Shown: positions 1-6,798, counted from the first letter of the stretch. The stretch: 13,478 nt of DNA from an uncultured Oscillospiraceae bacterium (GCA_934573945.1 CAKTMQ010000036.1:1-13478); one strand, 5' to 3'. The notes: generated by a model from the sequence alone, not told the origin. Program-made: numbers and translations.

Positions 1-1007
1 GGCAGGCAGTTCTGGCTGCGCTGGGAGCACAGGGCCACCTTGATGGACTCCAGCATGTCGTTGGTATAGGCGTCGGTACCCATGCCCAGCAGGATGCCCC
101 GCTTGTACAGCTGGATCACCGGGCAGATGCCGATGGCGTTGCCCATGTTGGACTCGGGATTGTTGACCACCATGGTGTTGGTCTCCTTGATGATCTCCAT
201 CTCAGCCGTGTTCACATGGATGCAGTGACCCAGGATGGTCTTTTCGCCCAGGATACCGTGATCCTGCAGGCGCTGCACGGGGCGGCGTCCGTAGTTCTGC
301 AAGCTGTCATACACGTCGTTCATGCCCTCGGACACGTGGATATGATAGCCGGTGCGGCCGTTGTTGGCGGCCACCATGCGGTCGAAGGTCTTGTCGGAGA
401 TGGTGAACAAAGCGTGGCCGCCGAACATGGCCGCCAGCATGGGGTCGCGGTTCTTTTCGCACTCGGTGATGAAGTCCGCGTTCTCCTGAATGGCCTGCAG
501 GCACTTCTCCTCGCCGTCGCGGTCGGAGACCTCGTAGCACAGACAGGAGCGCAGGCCCAGCCGCTTGCTCTCCTCGGCAATGGTGTGCAGCGTGCCGGGA
601 ATCTCGCCGTAGCTGGCGTGATGGTCGAAAATCGTTGTAACACCTTGCTTAATGCTGTCGATATACAGGGCCGTGGCGCTGGCGCGAGTGCCGTCCATCA
701 TCAGATGGCGGTCGATGGCCCACCATGTGCCGTCCAGCACCTCGTAGAAGTTGGTGGGATTATTGCCCACGATGCTCAGGCCGCGGGCCAGAGCGGAGTA
801 AATGTGGGTGTGGGCGTTGATCAGGGCGGGCATGATGACGCCGCCCTTGGCGTCGATGATGGCCGCGTCGGCATATTTGGCGCGCAGCGCCGCTTCTTCG
901 CCCACCTCCACGATCTTGGTGCCCTCATAGGCCACCGCACCGTGCTCATAGTAGCCCTTCCCGTCTGCGTCACGGGTAATGAGCCGTCCGTTTGTTACCA
1001 GTGTCAT
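1..1007 (-). CDS. ssnA: SsnA-like aminohydrolase (amidohydrolase superfamily), 3' part cut by window edge
   Basis: The 335 visible residues form the N-terminal three quarters of a cytoplasmic metal-dependent aminohydrolase of the SsnA / chlorohydrolase / guanine-deaminase type. SsnA proteins are usually about 440 residues, so roughly 100 C-terminal residues lie beyond base 1. Expected metal ligands are present: the HTH pair at His66 and His68 (NAHTHIYSAL), His224 followed by Glu227 (HIHVSE), His261 (ILGHCIH) and Asp312 (MGTDAYTND). The FDHHAS motif at 128-132 and the WW pair near residue 95 match SsnA more closely than other deaminases. The start at 1007 is set by an AGGAGG Shine-Dalgarno element 7-8 nt upstream. 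In other bacteria ssnA sits with selenium-dependent molybdenum hydroxylase and purine-catabolism genes, so a purine or related heterocycle is a reasonable but unproven substrate. Expression probably depends on the structured leader upstream. The family is clear; the symbol is likely but not proven. Confidence 0.85.
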   Translation of the reverse strand, partial: MTLVTNGRLITRDADGKGYYEHGAVAYEGTKIVEVGEEAALRAKYADAAIIDAKGGVIMPALINAHTHIYSALARGLSIVGNNPTNFYEVLDGTWWAIDRHLMMDGTRASATALYIDSIKQGVTTIFDHHASYGEIPGTLHTIAEESKRLGLRSCLCYEVSDRDGEEKCLQAIQENADFITECEKNRDPMLAAMFGGHALFTISDKTFDRMVAANNGRTGYHIHVSEGMNDVYDSLQNYGRRPVQRLQDHGILGEKTILGHCIHVNTAEMEIIKETNTMVVNNPESNMGNAIGICPVIQLYKRGILLGMGTDAYTNDMLESIKVALCSQRSQNCL

Positions 1008-1058
1008 CTTCGTTTCCTCCTGTAAAAAAGTTCCAATGCCCTGTCACCGGCAGATAAC

Positions 1059-1092
1059 AAAAAATGTTTCAAACCCCTGTGGAGTCTGAAAC
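1059..1092 (-). terminator. Intrinsic terminator inside the ssnA leader
   Basis: On the minus strand GUUUCAGACUCC, loop ACA and GGGGUUUGAAAC form an uninterrupted 12-bp stem (two G-U pairs). It is followed by one A and then six U (bases 1064-1059). It lies between the predicted promoter and the ssnA start, about 50 nt before the ATG, so it must be conditional for the gene to be expressed. This makes it a likely attenuator, not an end-of-gene terminator. Confidence 0.8.
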
Positions 1093-1168
1093 ACTCAAGC
1101 CATGCGCCGAGTGATAGTTGCAGCCCGTGCGCGAAGCACTTCCTTACAGCTACCAATCTTGAATTGTT
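1059..1168 (-). promoter_or_regulatory. Structured 5' leader of the ssnA-like gene, candidate riboswitch of unrecognised class
   Basis: The expected transcript start is near 1168, and the leader folds by eye into consecutive helices. A 5-bp stem joins 1150-1154 to 1113-1117. Inside it lies a tight hairpin, GUGC-UUCGC-GCAC, at 1127-1139. An alternative inner stem, GUAGCU with GGCUGC, is also possible. A second hairpin, CACUC...GAGUG, spans 1092-1113. It abuts the terminator stem and shares one base with it. A long leader with ordered helices ending in an intrinsic terminator before the ribosome binding site is the usual design of a transcription-attenuating riboswitch. I compared it from memory with TPP, purine, FMN, glycine, cobalamin, THF, ZTP, c-di-GMP, fluoride, T-box and guanidine motifs and saw no match. 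No clear antiterminator pairing was found. Confidence 0.5.
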
Positions 1169-1174
1169 ACCTAT

Positions 1175-1203
1175 ATTTTACCCGAATTGTCCGCAAGATG
1201 CAA
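1175..1203 (-). promoter_or_regulatory. Predicted promoter of the ssnA-like gene
   Basis: On the minus strand a -35 element TTGCAT (1198-1203) and a -10 element TAAAAT (1175-1180) are separated by exactly 17 bases, a good vegetative sigma-factor match. Start of transcription would fall near 1168, giving a leader of about 160 nt. Confidence 0.6.
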
Positions 1204-1268
1204 GTACTAATTGTGACCTTTGCATGAAAAATCTCCGTTTTTTTCTGCCGCTCGCAGCATATGATATA

Positions 1269-1297
1269 TTGACTTGCGTCATCTTGTGTGTTATATT
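1269..1297 (+). promoter_or_regulatory. Predicted promoter of the SGNH hydrolase gene
   Basis: TTGACT (1269-1274) and TATATT (1292-1297) are separated by 17 bases in an AT-rich patch. The start of transcription would lie near 1304, giving a leader of about 20 nt that carries little beyond the ribosome binding site. The remainder of the 1008-1323 intergenic region is accounted for by the divergent ssnA promoter and leader. Confidence 0.7.
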
Positions 1298-1323
1298 AGA
1301 TTTACCAGTTCAAGGAGGGATAC

Positions 1324-2007
1324 ATGATGCGCAACGTTATCATCTACGGCGATTCACTGCTGAAGGCCACGGTGCCGGACGAAAGTCTGAAATACCACTT
1401 CCATCTGCCTGAGATCATGGCACGATACCCCTCAGACCGGGTGCAGGTCACTAACCGCGCCAAGATGGGCGCCACCGTTGCCAAAGGTCTGTCTCTGGTG
1501 GAGCACGACGCGTCGCGGGGACTGGCAGCCGATTATGCACTGGTGTGCTACGGCGGCAACGACAGCGACTACGACTGGTCGGCCATCGCCGCCGATCCGA
1601 AGGCGGATCACCGTCCCCACACCGAACCGGAGACCTTCCGCCGCACCCTGAGCGATATACTGTCGCTGCTGTACCGGCAGGGCGTGCAGCCGGTGCTGAT
1701 GAGCCTGCCGCCCATCGATCCCCGGCGGTATCTCAGCTTCATCTGCCGCGGCGGACTGGATCGCAGCGCCATTATGCAGTGGCTGGGCGAAGAGGACATG
1801 ATCTATCGCCACCAGGAGCTGTACAGCGACACCGTCACCGAGCTGGCCTATACCAGCGGCACACCGCTGATCCACGTTCGGCAGGCCTTTCTGGCGGATC
1901 ACCACATGAATTCCCTGCTGTCCGCCGACGGCATCCACTTGACTATGGACGGCTACGGCAAGCTGTTTGACACGCTGGCCGACTGGCTGCGGTCGAAGCT
2001 GGACTGA
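1324..2007 (+). CDS. SGNH/GDSL-family hydrolase, cytoplasmic
   Basis: This 227-residue protein has the four SGNH signature blocks in order. They are GDS at 9-11 (nucleophile Ser11), Gly49 in the RAKMGAT segment, GGND at 77-80 (Asn79 for the oxyanion hole) and DGIHLT at 202-207 (Asp202 and His205). It should be an esterase, lipase-like or acyl/acetyl-ester hydrolase; the substrate cannot be read from the sequence. No signal peptide or membrane segment is present, so it acts inside the cell. An AAGGAGG element at 1313-1319 precedes two adjacent ATG codons. The second (1327) has the more usual 7-nt spacing, so the true protein may be one residue shorter. It has its own promoter and a terminator directly downstream, so it is probably monocistronic. 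It is the only plus-strand gene in the window. A segment at 128-170 (LPPIDPRRY through HQELYS) lies between blocks and may shape the substrate pocket. Confidence 0.88.
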   Translation: MMRNVIIYGDSLLKATVPDESLKYHFHLPEIMARYPSDRVQVTNRAKMGATVAKGLSLVEHDASRGLAADYALVCYGGNDSDYDWSAIAADPKADHRPHTEPETFRRTLSDILSLLYRQGVQPVLMSLPPIDPRRYLSFICRGGLDRSAIMQWLGEEDMIYRHQELYSDTVTELAYTSGTPLIHVRQAFLADHHMNSLLSADGIHLTMDGYGKLFDTLADWLRSKLD

Positions 2008-2050
2008 ACATACCAGTATACTTCTCTCTTATATCATCCCCCCATAAGCA

Positions 2051-2084
2051 AGAAGAAAGCCGTCCGTAAGGGCGGCTTTCTTCT
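2051..2084. terminator. Bidirectional terminator between SGNH hydrolase and thiT
   Basis: A near-perfect stem of 14-15 bp (GAAGAAAGCCGTCC with GGGCGGCTTTCTTC) closes on a GUAA tetraloop. The outer part of the stem is A-rich on one side and T-rich on the other, so each strand ends the hairpin in a pyrimidine-rich CTTTCTTC tract. It sits between the 3' ends of two convergent genes (stops at 2007 and 2113), which fits use from both sides. Confidence 0.8.
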
Positions 2085-2112
2085 CCAAAAAACGCGTGAA
2101 CAGGGGGGGAGG

Positions 2113-2670
2113 TCACGCAAGCGAAATGTCTTTTGCAGTCAGGTATTTCTTCAGCGGCTTGTAGGCGATGGCAAATACCAGCAGCGTGATAGCGATATTG
2201 GGCAGCATATAGGCCAGGTTGTACAGCAGAGAGTAGAACCAAGGGGACTTCATGGTCATGCCGAAGAAAGTTTCCGGCATATACTCCGCCCAGATGGTGG
2301 CACCCACCACATAGTGGACGAGGAAACGGGCAAAGCCGGCGATCAGCGTGCCGGTAAAGACACCGCTGTTACGGCGCGCCACCAGACCGGCCAGACCCAG
2401 CACGGTAAAGGCCAGCAGATAATCGCCGATGATGGACTGCCAACCGATGGCAAAGCCGCCGTCAAAGACGAACTGCAGCACACCGAACACAAAACCACTC
2501 AGCAGTCCTGCGCCCAGACCCCACCGCACGGCATACAGCACCAGCGGTACCATGGACAGCACAATACTGCCGCCCCAGGGCATCTCCCACAGCTTCAGGT
2601 AGCTGAGGATCTGCGCCACAGCCACCAGAACAGCGCCCTCACACAGGGCGCGCACCTTCATGTGTTTCAT
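2113..2670 (-). CDS. thiT: ECF transporter S component for thiamin (ThiT)
   Basis: A 185-residue, highly hydrophobic protein with about six predicted membrane helices, matching the ThiT/YuaJ family in length and motifs. These include the N-terminal KVRALCEGAVLVA helix, PWGGSI around 31-36, a WQSIIGDY segment at 77-84, HYVVGATIWAEY at 119-130 and YNLAYMLPN at 150-158. In ThiT, His, Trp, Tyr and Asn residues in these regions bind thiamin. His119, Trp127, Tyr150 and Asn151 are the likely equivalents, by motif and not by structure. It binds thiamin at the outer face and works with a shared energising module (EcfA, EcfA', EcfT) encoded elsewhere. The start is placed at 2670, not at the longer possible start at 2745. 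AAGGAGGT lies 6 nt upstream, and the extra 25 residues would overlap the riboswitch expression platform. The TPP riboswitch upstream independently supports the assignment. Confidence 0.93.
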   Translation of the reverse strand: MKHMKVRALCEGAVLVAVAQILSYLKLWEMPWGGSIVLSMVPLVLYAVRWGLGAGLLSGFVFGVLQFVFDGGFAIGWQSIIGDYLLAFTVLGLAGLVARRNSGVFTGTLIAGFARFLVHYVVGATIWAEYMPETFFGMTMKSPWFYSLLYNLAYMLPNIAITLLVFAIAYKPLKKYLTAKDISLA

Positions 2671-2677
2671 AACGTTA

Positions 2678-2719
2678 CCTCCTTGAAATCGACTGCCCGC
2701 TGCGGCTGCCATCAGGAGG
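2678..2719 (-). promoter_or_regulatory. Shine-Dalgarno and anti-Shine-Dalgarno pair in the thiT leader
   Basis: The thiT ribosome binding site AGGAGG (2678-2683) is perfectly complementary to CCTCCT about 30 nt earlier in the transcript (2714-2719). Pairing would hide the site, consistent with control at the level of translation downstream of the TPP aptamer. The pairing is visible in the sequence; its use as a switch is inferred. Confidence 0.55.
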
Positions 2720-2737
2720 ATACACGCTCTTGAAAGG

Positions 2738-2765
2738 AACCGCACTGCGGCGATGCAATGCGGTT
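2738..2765 (-). promoter_or_regulatory. Expression-platform hairpin of the thiT TPP riboswitch
   Basis: AACCGCAUUG and CAGUGCGGUU pair over 10 bp (one G-U) around an 8-nt loop, 20 nt after the aptamer. The following UUCCUUUC tract is only weakly U-rich, so this could be a poor terminator or a structural element that helps choose between open and closed ribosome binding sites. Confidence 0.55.
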
Positions 2766-2784
2766 ACCTGTACATCCACTATGA

Positions 2785-2878
2785 CCACATTCCTACGCCG
2801 GCATTATCCGGATCAGGTTCGAGGGATCACAGCGGCGATACGCTGTATCTCAGCCGGCTTGCACCAGCACCCCTTGTA
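2785..2878 (-). promoter_or_regulatory. TPP (thi-box) riboswitch
   Basis: The minus strand carries the conserved TPP aptamer blocks in order: GGGGTGC at the 5' side, GCTGAGATA (pyrimidine-sensing helix), GAACCTGATCCGG, ATAATGCCGGCGTAGGAA at the 3' side, and a short ACA/TGT closing stem. Thiamin pyrophosphate binding should lower expression of the thiamin transporter gene thiT that follows. The aptamer lies directly after a near-consensus promoter. Confidence 0.97.
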
Positions 2879-2888
2879 TTGTGCAGTC

Positions 2889-2917
2889 ATCATAGCACAT
2901 AGTTCTGTCCTTGTCAA
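2889..2917 (-). promoter_or_regulatory. Promoter of the TPP riboswitch-thiT transcript
   Basis: TTGACA (2912-2917) and TATGAT (2889-2894) with a 17-base spacer are close to the vegetative consensus. Predicted transcription start near 2882 puts the aptamer at the very 5' end of the message. The promoter begins only about 20 bases after the stop codon of the preceding gene. Confidence 0.85.
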
Positions 2918-2935
2918 GATGTGTCGGAAAAAGTT

Positions 2936-3532
2936 TCACGCCTGCTCCAGCCCGCCGTTGGCCGCCAGCTTGGCAAAGCGATCCAACGCCACATACCCGG
3001 CGGCAAACACCACGTACAGCGCCGCCAGCGCCAGCAGCGGCTTGAGCACATTCGCCCACCCCGGCTCGGCATACAGCACCGTGCCGTCCTGCGCCGTCAC
3101 TTCCGTCGCCAGCATCTCATGACGCAGGGTATACACCGTGCCGTCCGCTGCGGTAAAGGTGCCCTTCTGCGCCTTCAGCTGCTGATAGACCGTGCCGTTC
3201 TCGTCAGGCTGCTGGTCAATGCCGTTGCCCTGCAGATCCAGTGTGATGACTGTCTTGCCGGTGGACAGCACCAGCTCCTCTCCCTGCAGTGTGAAGAGAT
3301 AGCTCTTCCCTGCCTTGGGCGCGATACTGGCCGTCCTTGTTCCGGCCTCGTATATCTCGATCCGGTCGCCCCGTCCCAGATACAGCCGTCCTTCCGCGTC
3401 CACCGCCATGCTGCTGTAGGACAGCGCTATGGTGCCGCGCAGCACCGCAATACCGGTCAGCAGAAACACCAGCAGCGCCGGGATCGCCAGCAGCCGCATC
3501 AGGCGGCGGCTGCCGGGTGTCAAAAGCTTCAT
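2936..3532 (-). CDS. Unrecognised membrane protein with two terminal helices and an extracytoplasmic beta-rich middle
   Basis: I do not recognise this 198-residue protein. A positively charged N-terminus leads into a hydrophobic helix at about 13-32. A second helix lies at about 161-183, followed by a short charged tail. The segment between them, presumably outside the membrane, has short repeated turns of the kind found in propeller or NHL-like blades: DAEGRLYLG at 45-53, AADGTVYTL at 128-136 and AQDGTVLYA at 147-155. The start at 3532 is preferred over a TTG six codons earlier because AAGGAG lies about 8 nt before the ATG. The gene begins 22 bases after the cardiolipin synthase stop codon, so the two are almost certainly co-transcribed. 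A role in envelope or phospholipid function is suggested by position only. No terminator is visible after it; the thiT promoter follows at once. Confidence 0.75.
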   Translation of the reverse strand: MKLLTPGSRRLMRLLAIPALLVFLLTGIAVLRGTIALSYSSMAVDAEGRLYLGRGDRIEIYEAGTRTASIAPKAGKSYLFTLQGEELVLSTGKTVITLDLQGNGIDQQPDENGTVYQQLKAQKGTFTAADGTVYTLRHEMLATEVTAQDGTVLYAEPGWANVLKPLLALAALYVVFAAGYVALDRFAKLAANGGLEQA

Positions 3533-3554
3533 GCCATTCTCTCCTTTCAAACCA

Positions 3555-5111
3555 TCACATCCACATGGCGAACAGCCGCAGCACGGTTCCCAGCAGTTTG
3601 CGGTACCATGGCCGCTTTCGCCAGCGCACCATCGTCACCCGTTCACCCGTCTCCATGATCCGCGCCATGTCTGCCGCCAGCGGTTGGGACACCGCCGTAC
3701 CGTACAGCAGCACGCCGCATTCGAAATGCAGCTGGAAGCTGCGGTAATCCATATTCACCGACCCCACAAAGGCTATCTCACCGTCCACCAGCACCGTCTT
3801 GCCGTGGAGTAATCCCGGCGTGAAGGTATAGAGCTTCACACCGTGGTGCAGCAGCTCTCCCCAGTAGCTCTCCGCCGCCAGATAGGCGAACTTGTGATCC
3901 GGCACGCCAGGCATCAGCAGCCGCACGTCCACGCCGCTGTCCGCCGCCAGGCACAGGGCACGCATCATCGGCTCATCGATGGCCAGATAGGGCGTGGTGA
4001 TGGTCAGTGTCTCCCGGGCACCGTCGATCAGCTGCAGGAAGGCGTCCTCGGCGGTGTTGATCGGGTTGTTGTCAGGGCCGTCCACAAAGGGCTGGCAGAA
4101 GCCCTGCGCCTCCTCCCTGCTGCTGTGCGGCCGGTAGGCATCATAGCTGTCACCGGTCACGCCGTCCATCCGCTCCCACAGGTACAAAAACTCCCGGGTC
4201 AGCCCCCAGGCTCCCTGTCCCGTCAGGCGCACGCCGCAATCCTTCCAGTAGCCGAAACGCACCACCAGATTGGCATATTCATCCGCCAGATTGGCGCCGC
4301 CGGTATAGGCGATGTCGCCGTCGATGCAGGCGATCTTCCGGTGGTCACGATAGTTGAAATACAGCCGGTTGACATACTGGTGTACCGGGTTGAACACCCG
4401 GATCTGGACGCCGATCCTCTCCAGTGCCGCCAACTCCTCGCCGCCGAAGCGCATCATACTGCCAAAGTCGTCAAGCAGAAAGCGGATCTCCACACCCTCC
4501 TCCCGCTTGCGGCGAAGGATGTCCAGCATCCGGTCAAAGATCTCGCCCCGCGCCACGATGTAGTACTCCAGAAAAATGAACCGTCTGGCCTGCTCCATAT
4601 GCGCCAGCAGATCCTCCAGATAGGCCTCGCCTGTCGCCAGATATACCGCCTCTGTACCGGCATACACCGGAAAGCCCTGCCGCTCCATATAAGCGGCCAG
4701 ACGGCGCCACTCCGGTCTCGTCTGCCGCAGCGACGCCATGGCGGCGGCACACCGCTCCTGCTGGATCACGTCGTTTTCCGGCCGGGGCACCTTCTTCAGT
4801 GTCAGGCGCTTGGCGCTGCTCTCACCATTCCACAGCCAGTACAGGATCACACCGGCCACCGGCACCGCCAGGATCAGCAGGATCCAGCCCATCTTGTAGC
4901 TGGTGCTGCCCGGGCGCATATAGACCCGCACGGCAGCGAACACAGCCACAACCTCCAGCAGCAGATAGGCCATGGCCATCCGCTGCTGCAGCAAAATGGA
5001 CAGTCCCACTACCAGTCCGATCTGCACCGCCAGCAGCAGCGCTACCAGCAGCAGCCGCAGTCCCGCACCGATGCGGCGTTCCGTTTTCTGTTGTACCGGG
5101 TGGTTTCTCAT
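3555..5111 (-). CDS. cls: Cardiolipin synthase, phospholipase D family
   Basis: This 518-residue protein joins two phosphatidylglycerol molecules, or a related phospholipid pair, to make cardiolipin at the cytoplasmic membrane. Hydrophobic N-terminal segments at about 17-41, 45-64 and 73-94 anchor it; the third belongs to the PLD nuclease N-terminal region (KMGWILLILAVPVAGVILYW). Both HKD catalytic motifs are intact: His257-Lys259-Asp264 with the following GGAN, and His436-Lys438-Asp443 with the following GSVNMDYRS. The length is normal for bacterial Cls. The start at 5111 has only a modest AAGGAA element about 12 nt upstream. The gene lies 87 bases after pncB, with a strong hairpin in the gap and no convincing promoter. 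It may therefore depend partly on read-through from pncB. A small membrane protein gene follows after 22 bases. Other PLD-type phospholipid synthases cannot be excluded. Confidence 0.93.
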   Translation of the reverse strand: MRNHPVQQKTERRIGAGLRLLLVALLLAVQIGLVVGLSILLQQRMAMAYLLLEVVAVFAAVRVYMRPGSTSYKMGWILLILAVPVAGVILYWLWNGESSAKRLTLKKVPRPENDVIQQERCAAAMASLRQTRPEWRRLAAYMERQGFPVYAGTEAVYLATGEAYLEDLLAHMEQARRFIFLEYYIVARGEIFDRMLDILRRKREEGVEIRFLLDDFGSMMRFGGEELAALERIGVQIRVFNPVHQYVNRLYFNYRDHRKIACIDGDIAYTGGANLADEYANLVVRFGYWKDCGVRLTGQGAWGLTREFLYLWERMDGVTGDSYDAYRPHSSREEAQGFCQPFVDGPDNNPINTAEDAFLQLIDGARETLTITTPYLAIDEPMMRALCLAADSGVDVRLLMPGVPDHKFAYLAAESYWGELLHHGVKLYTFTPGLLHGKTVLVDGEIAFVGSVNMDYRSFQLHFECGVLLYGTAVSQPLAADMARIMETGERVTMVRWRKRPWYRKLLGTVLRLFAMWM

Positions 5112-5160
5112 AGGGTTTTATCGTTCCTTTCCGGGGCTTGCGCCAATGTGAAAATGGGCA

Positions 5161-5186
5161 TGGGGCGGCATAGCCATGCCGCCCCA
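5161..5186 (-). terminator. Hairpin between pncB and cls, possible weak terminator
   Basis: A perfect 11-bp GC-rich stem (TGGGGCGGCAT with ATGCCGCCCCA) closes on a 4-base GGCT loop, 12 bases after the pncB stop codon. The following sequence is TGCCCATTTTC, so the U tract is short and displaced from the stem. It may reduce rather than stop transcription into cls, or protect the pncB message end. Confidence 0.5.
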
Positions 5187-5198
5187 CGGGTTTTGTTC

Positions 5199-6650
5199 TC
5201 AGTTCCGGTTCCGGCGCAGCAGCTCCTGCTGAATGTCCCACAGCTTCTGGCTGAGATCCACATAGTAGGTCTGGGGGTTGTCGAACCGCTTGATCTCGTC
5301 CCACAGGGTGTCCACCTGCTGCCGGCAGTAGGTCTGGATCTCCTTGAGCGACGGGGACTGATACACCCGCTTACCCTGCAGAAATACCGGCACCAGCAGC
5401 TCTCTGGCCTCAAAGTTACACACGTTCTTGGTCTTCCAAGTGGCATAGGGATCAAAGAGCATCAGGGGCTGGCTCTCATCCACCTGCTCATCATGAACGG
5501 TCATGTAGTCCGCAATGGCCTTGCCGTTGTCCCTGTTATACAGGCGGTACACCTTCTTGAAGTGGGGAATGGTGATCTTCTCCACGTTCTCGCTGCACTT
5601 GATCTTGGGAATGATCTCGCCCTGCTCGTTCTCCACAGCGGTCAGCTTATAGACGCCGCCGAACACCGGCTCGCTCTTGGCGGTGATCATCCGCTCGCCC
5701 ACGCCGAACATATCGATCTGGGCACCCTGCAGAAACAGGTTCTGGATCAGCCGCTCGTCCAGTGAGTTGGACACGCTGATCTGGCACTCCGGCCAGCCGG
5801 CCTCGTCCAGCATCTTGCGCGCCTTCTGGCTGAGATAGGCCATGTCGCCGCTGTCCAGCCGGATACCGCACTTGCTGATGCCCAGCGGGCGCAGCACCTC
5901 ATTGAAAGCGCGGATGGCGTTGGGCACACCGGATTTCAGAGTGTTGTAGGTATCCACCAGCAGCGTGGCGTTGGTGGGATAGGTCTGGCAATAGGTCTTG
6001 AAAGCCTCATACTCACTGTCGAACATCTGCACCCAGGCGTGCGCCATCGTGCCGCCGGCGGGCACGCCGTACAGCTGGTCGGAGATGGTGCAGGCCGTAC
6101 CGGCGCAGCCGCCGATATACGCGGCGCGGGCGCCGATAATGGCGGCGTCCGCTCCCTGAGCGCGGCGGGAGCCGAACTCCAGCACCGTGCGGCCATTGGC
6201 GGCGCGGCAGATACGGTTGGCCTTGGTGGCGATCAGGCTCTGGTGGTTGATGGTCAGCAGCGTAAAGGTCTCAATGAGCTGCGCCTCGATGGACGGTGCA
6301 CGCACCACCACCAGCGGCTCCCGGGGAAACACAGGCGTACCCTCCGGAATGGCGTAAATATCACCGGTAAAGCGGAAGTCCCGCAGATAGTCCAGAAACT
6401 CCTCACAGAACAGTTTCCGGCTCCGGAGGTAGGCAATATCCTCCTCACTGAAATGCAGATCTTCAATATATTCGATCAGCTGCTCCAGACCCGCCGCGAT
6501 GGCAAAGCCGCCTTGATCCGGCACCTTGCGGAAAAACACGTCAAAATAGGTGATGCGATCCTTGTAGCCATTGCGGAAGTAACCGTTGCCCATGGTCAGC
6601 TCATAAAAATCGCACAGCATGGTCATGTTCAGCTTTTCAGCAGTTTTCAT
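5199..6650 (-). CDS. pncB: Nicotinate phosphoribosyltransferase
   Basis: A 483-residue cytoplasmic enzyme of the Preiss-Handler NAD salvage pathway. It makes nicotinate mononucleotide from nicotinic acid and PRPP with ATP. Family features are all present: CDFYELTM near the N-terminus (13-20), EFGSRRAQG at 158-166, the GGTMAHAW segment with the likely phosphorylated His204, LVDTYNT at 231-237, RLDSGD at 264-269 and FGVGER at 315-320. The length is typical of the Gram-positive type. The ATG at 6650 is only one base from an AGGA element; a second candidate, GAGG, lies about 12 nt upstream. An in-frame ATG at residue 9 just before the conserved block is therefore a possible alternative start. It has its own promoter about 65 bases upstream and appears to begin a new transcription unit after the kinase-like gene. 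Confidence 0.95.
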   Translation of the reverse strand: MKTAEKLNMTMLCDFYELTMGNGYFRNGYKDRITYFDVFFRKVPDQGGFAIAAGLEQLIEYIEDLHFSEEDIAYLRSRKLFCEEFLDYLRDFRFTGDIYAIPEGTPVFPREPLVVVRAPSIEAQLIETFTLLTINHQSLIATKANRICRAANGRTVLEFGSRRAQGADAAIIGARAAYIGGCAGTACTISDQLYGVPAGGTMAHAWVQMFDSEYEAFKTYCQTYPTNATLLVDTYNTLKSGVPNAIRAFNEVLRPLGISKCGIRLDSGDMAYLSQKARKMLDEAGWPECQISVSNSLDERLIQNLFLQGAQIDMFGVGERMITAKSEPVFGGVYKLTAVENEQGEIIPKIKCSENVEKITIPHFKKVYRLYNRDNGKAIADYMTVHDEQVDESQPLMLFDPYATWKTKNVCNFEARELLVPVFLQGKRVYQSPSLKEIQTYCRQQVDTLWDEIKRFDNPQTYYVDLSQKLWDIQQELLRRNRN

Positions 6651-6712
6651 TTCCTGTAAAACCTCAAATTCTCAATAGTACCCTCACGACAGGGGGCGCA
6701 ACGTATCAGTTT

Positions 6713-6740
6713 ATTATAACACATTTTACATATTTCGCAA
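6713..6740 (-). promoter_or_regulatory. Predicted promoter of pncB
   Basis: A perfect TATAAT (6713-6718) lies 16 bases downstream of TTGCGA (6735-6740) on the minus strand, within an AT-rich patch that stands out from the GC-rich genes around it. The untranslated leader would be about 56 nt and contains only a small CCCT...AGGG hairpin. Confidence 0.75.
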
Positions 6741-6798
6741 CTGTTTCCGCCAGATATTTCCGTGCGGATCGCTTTCCGCCGCAGCAGCCGTTCTGATT

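Noticed and set aside
216..1025. 269-residue open frame on the plus strand opposite the ssnA-like gene
   Set aside because: It lies opposite a gene with intact metal-binding motifs and a strong ribosome binding site; its composition is that of an antisense shadow.
1164..1412. 82-residue plus-strand frame upstream of the SGNH gene
   Set aside because: It overlaps the divergent promoters and then enters the SGNH gene in another frame; it has no ribosome binding site of its own.
2671..2745. 25-residue N-terminal extension of ThiT
   Set aside because: It would be translated from the riboswitch expression platform. A strong AAGGAGGT before the ATG at 2670 and the normal ThiT length favour the shorter form.
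3843..5765. 640-residue open frame on the plus strand, antisense to cls and pncB
   Set aside because: It crosses two well-supported genes and the gap between them, has the same His/Gln/Leu-rich shadow composition and no recognisable motif.
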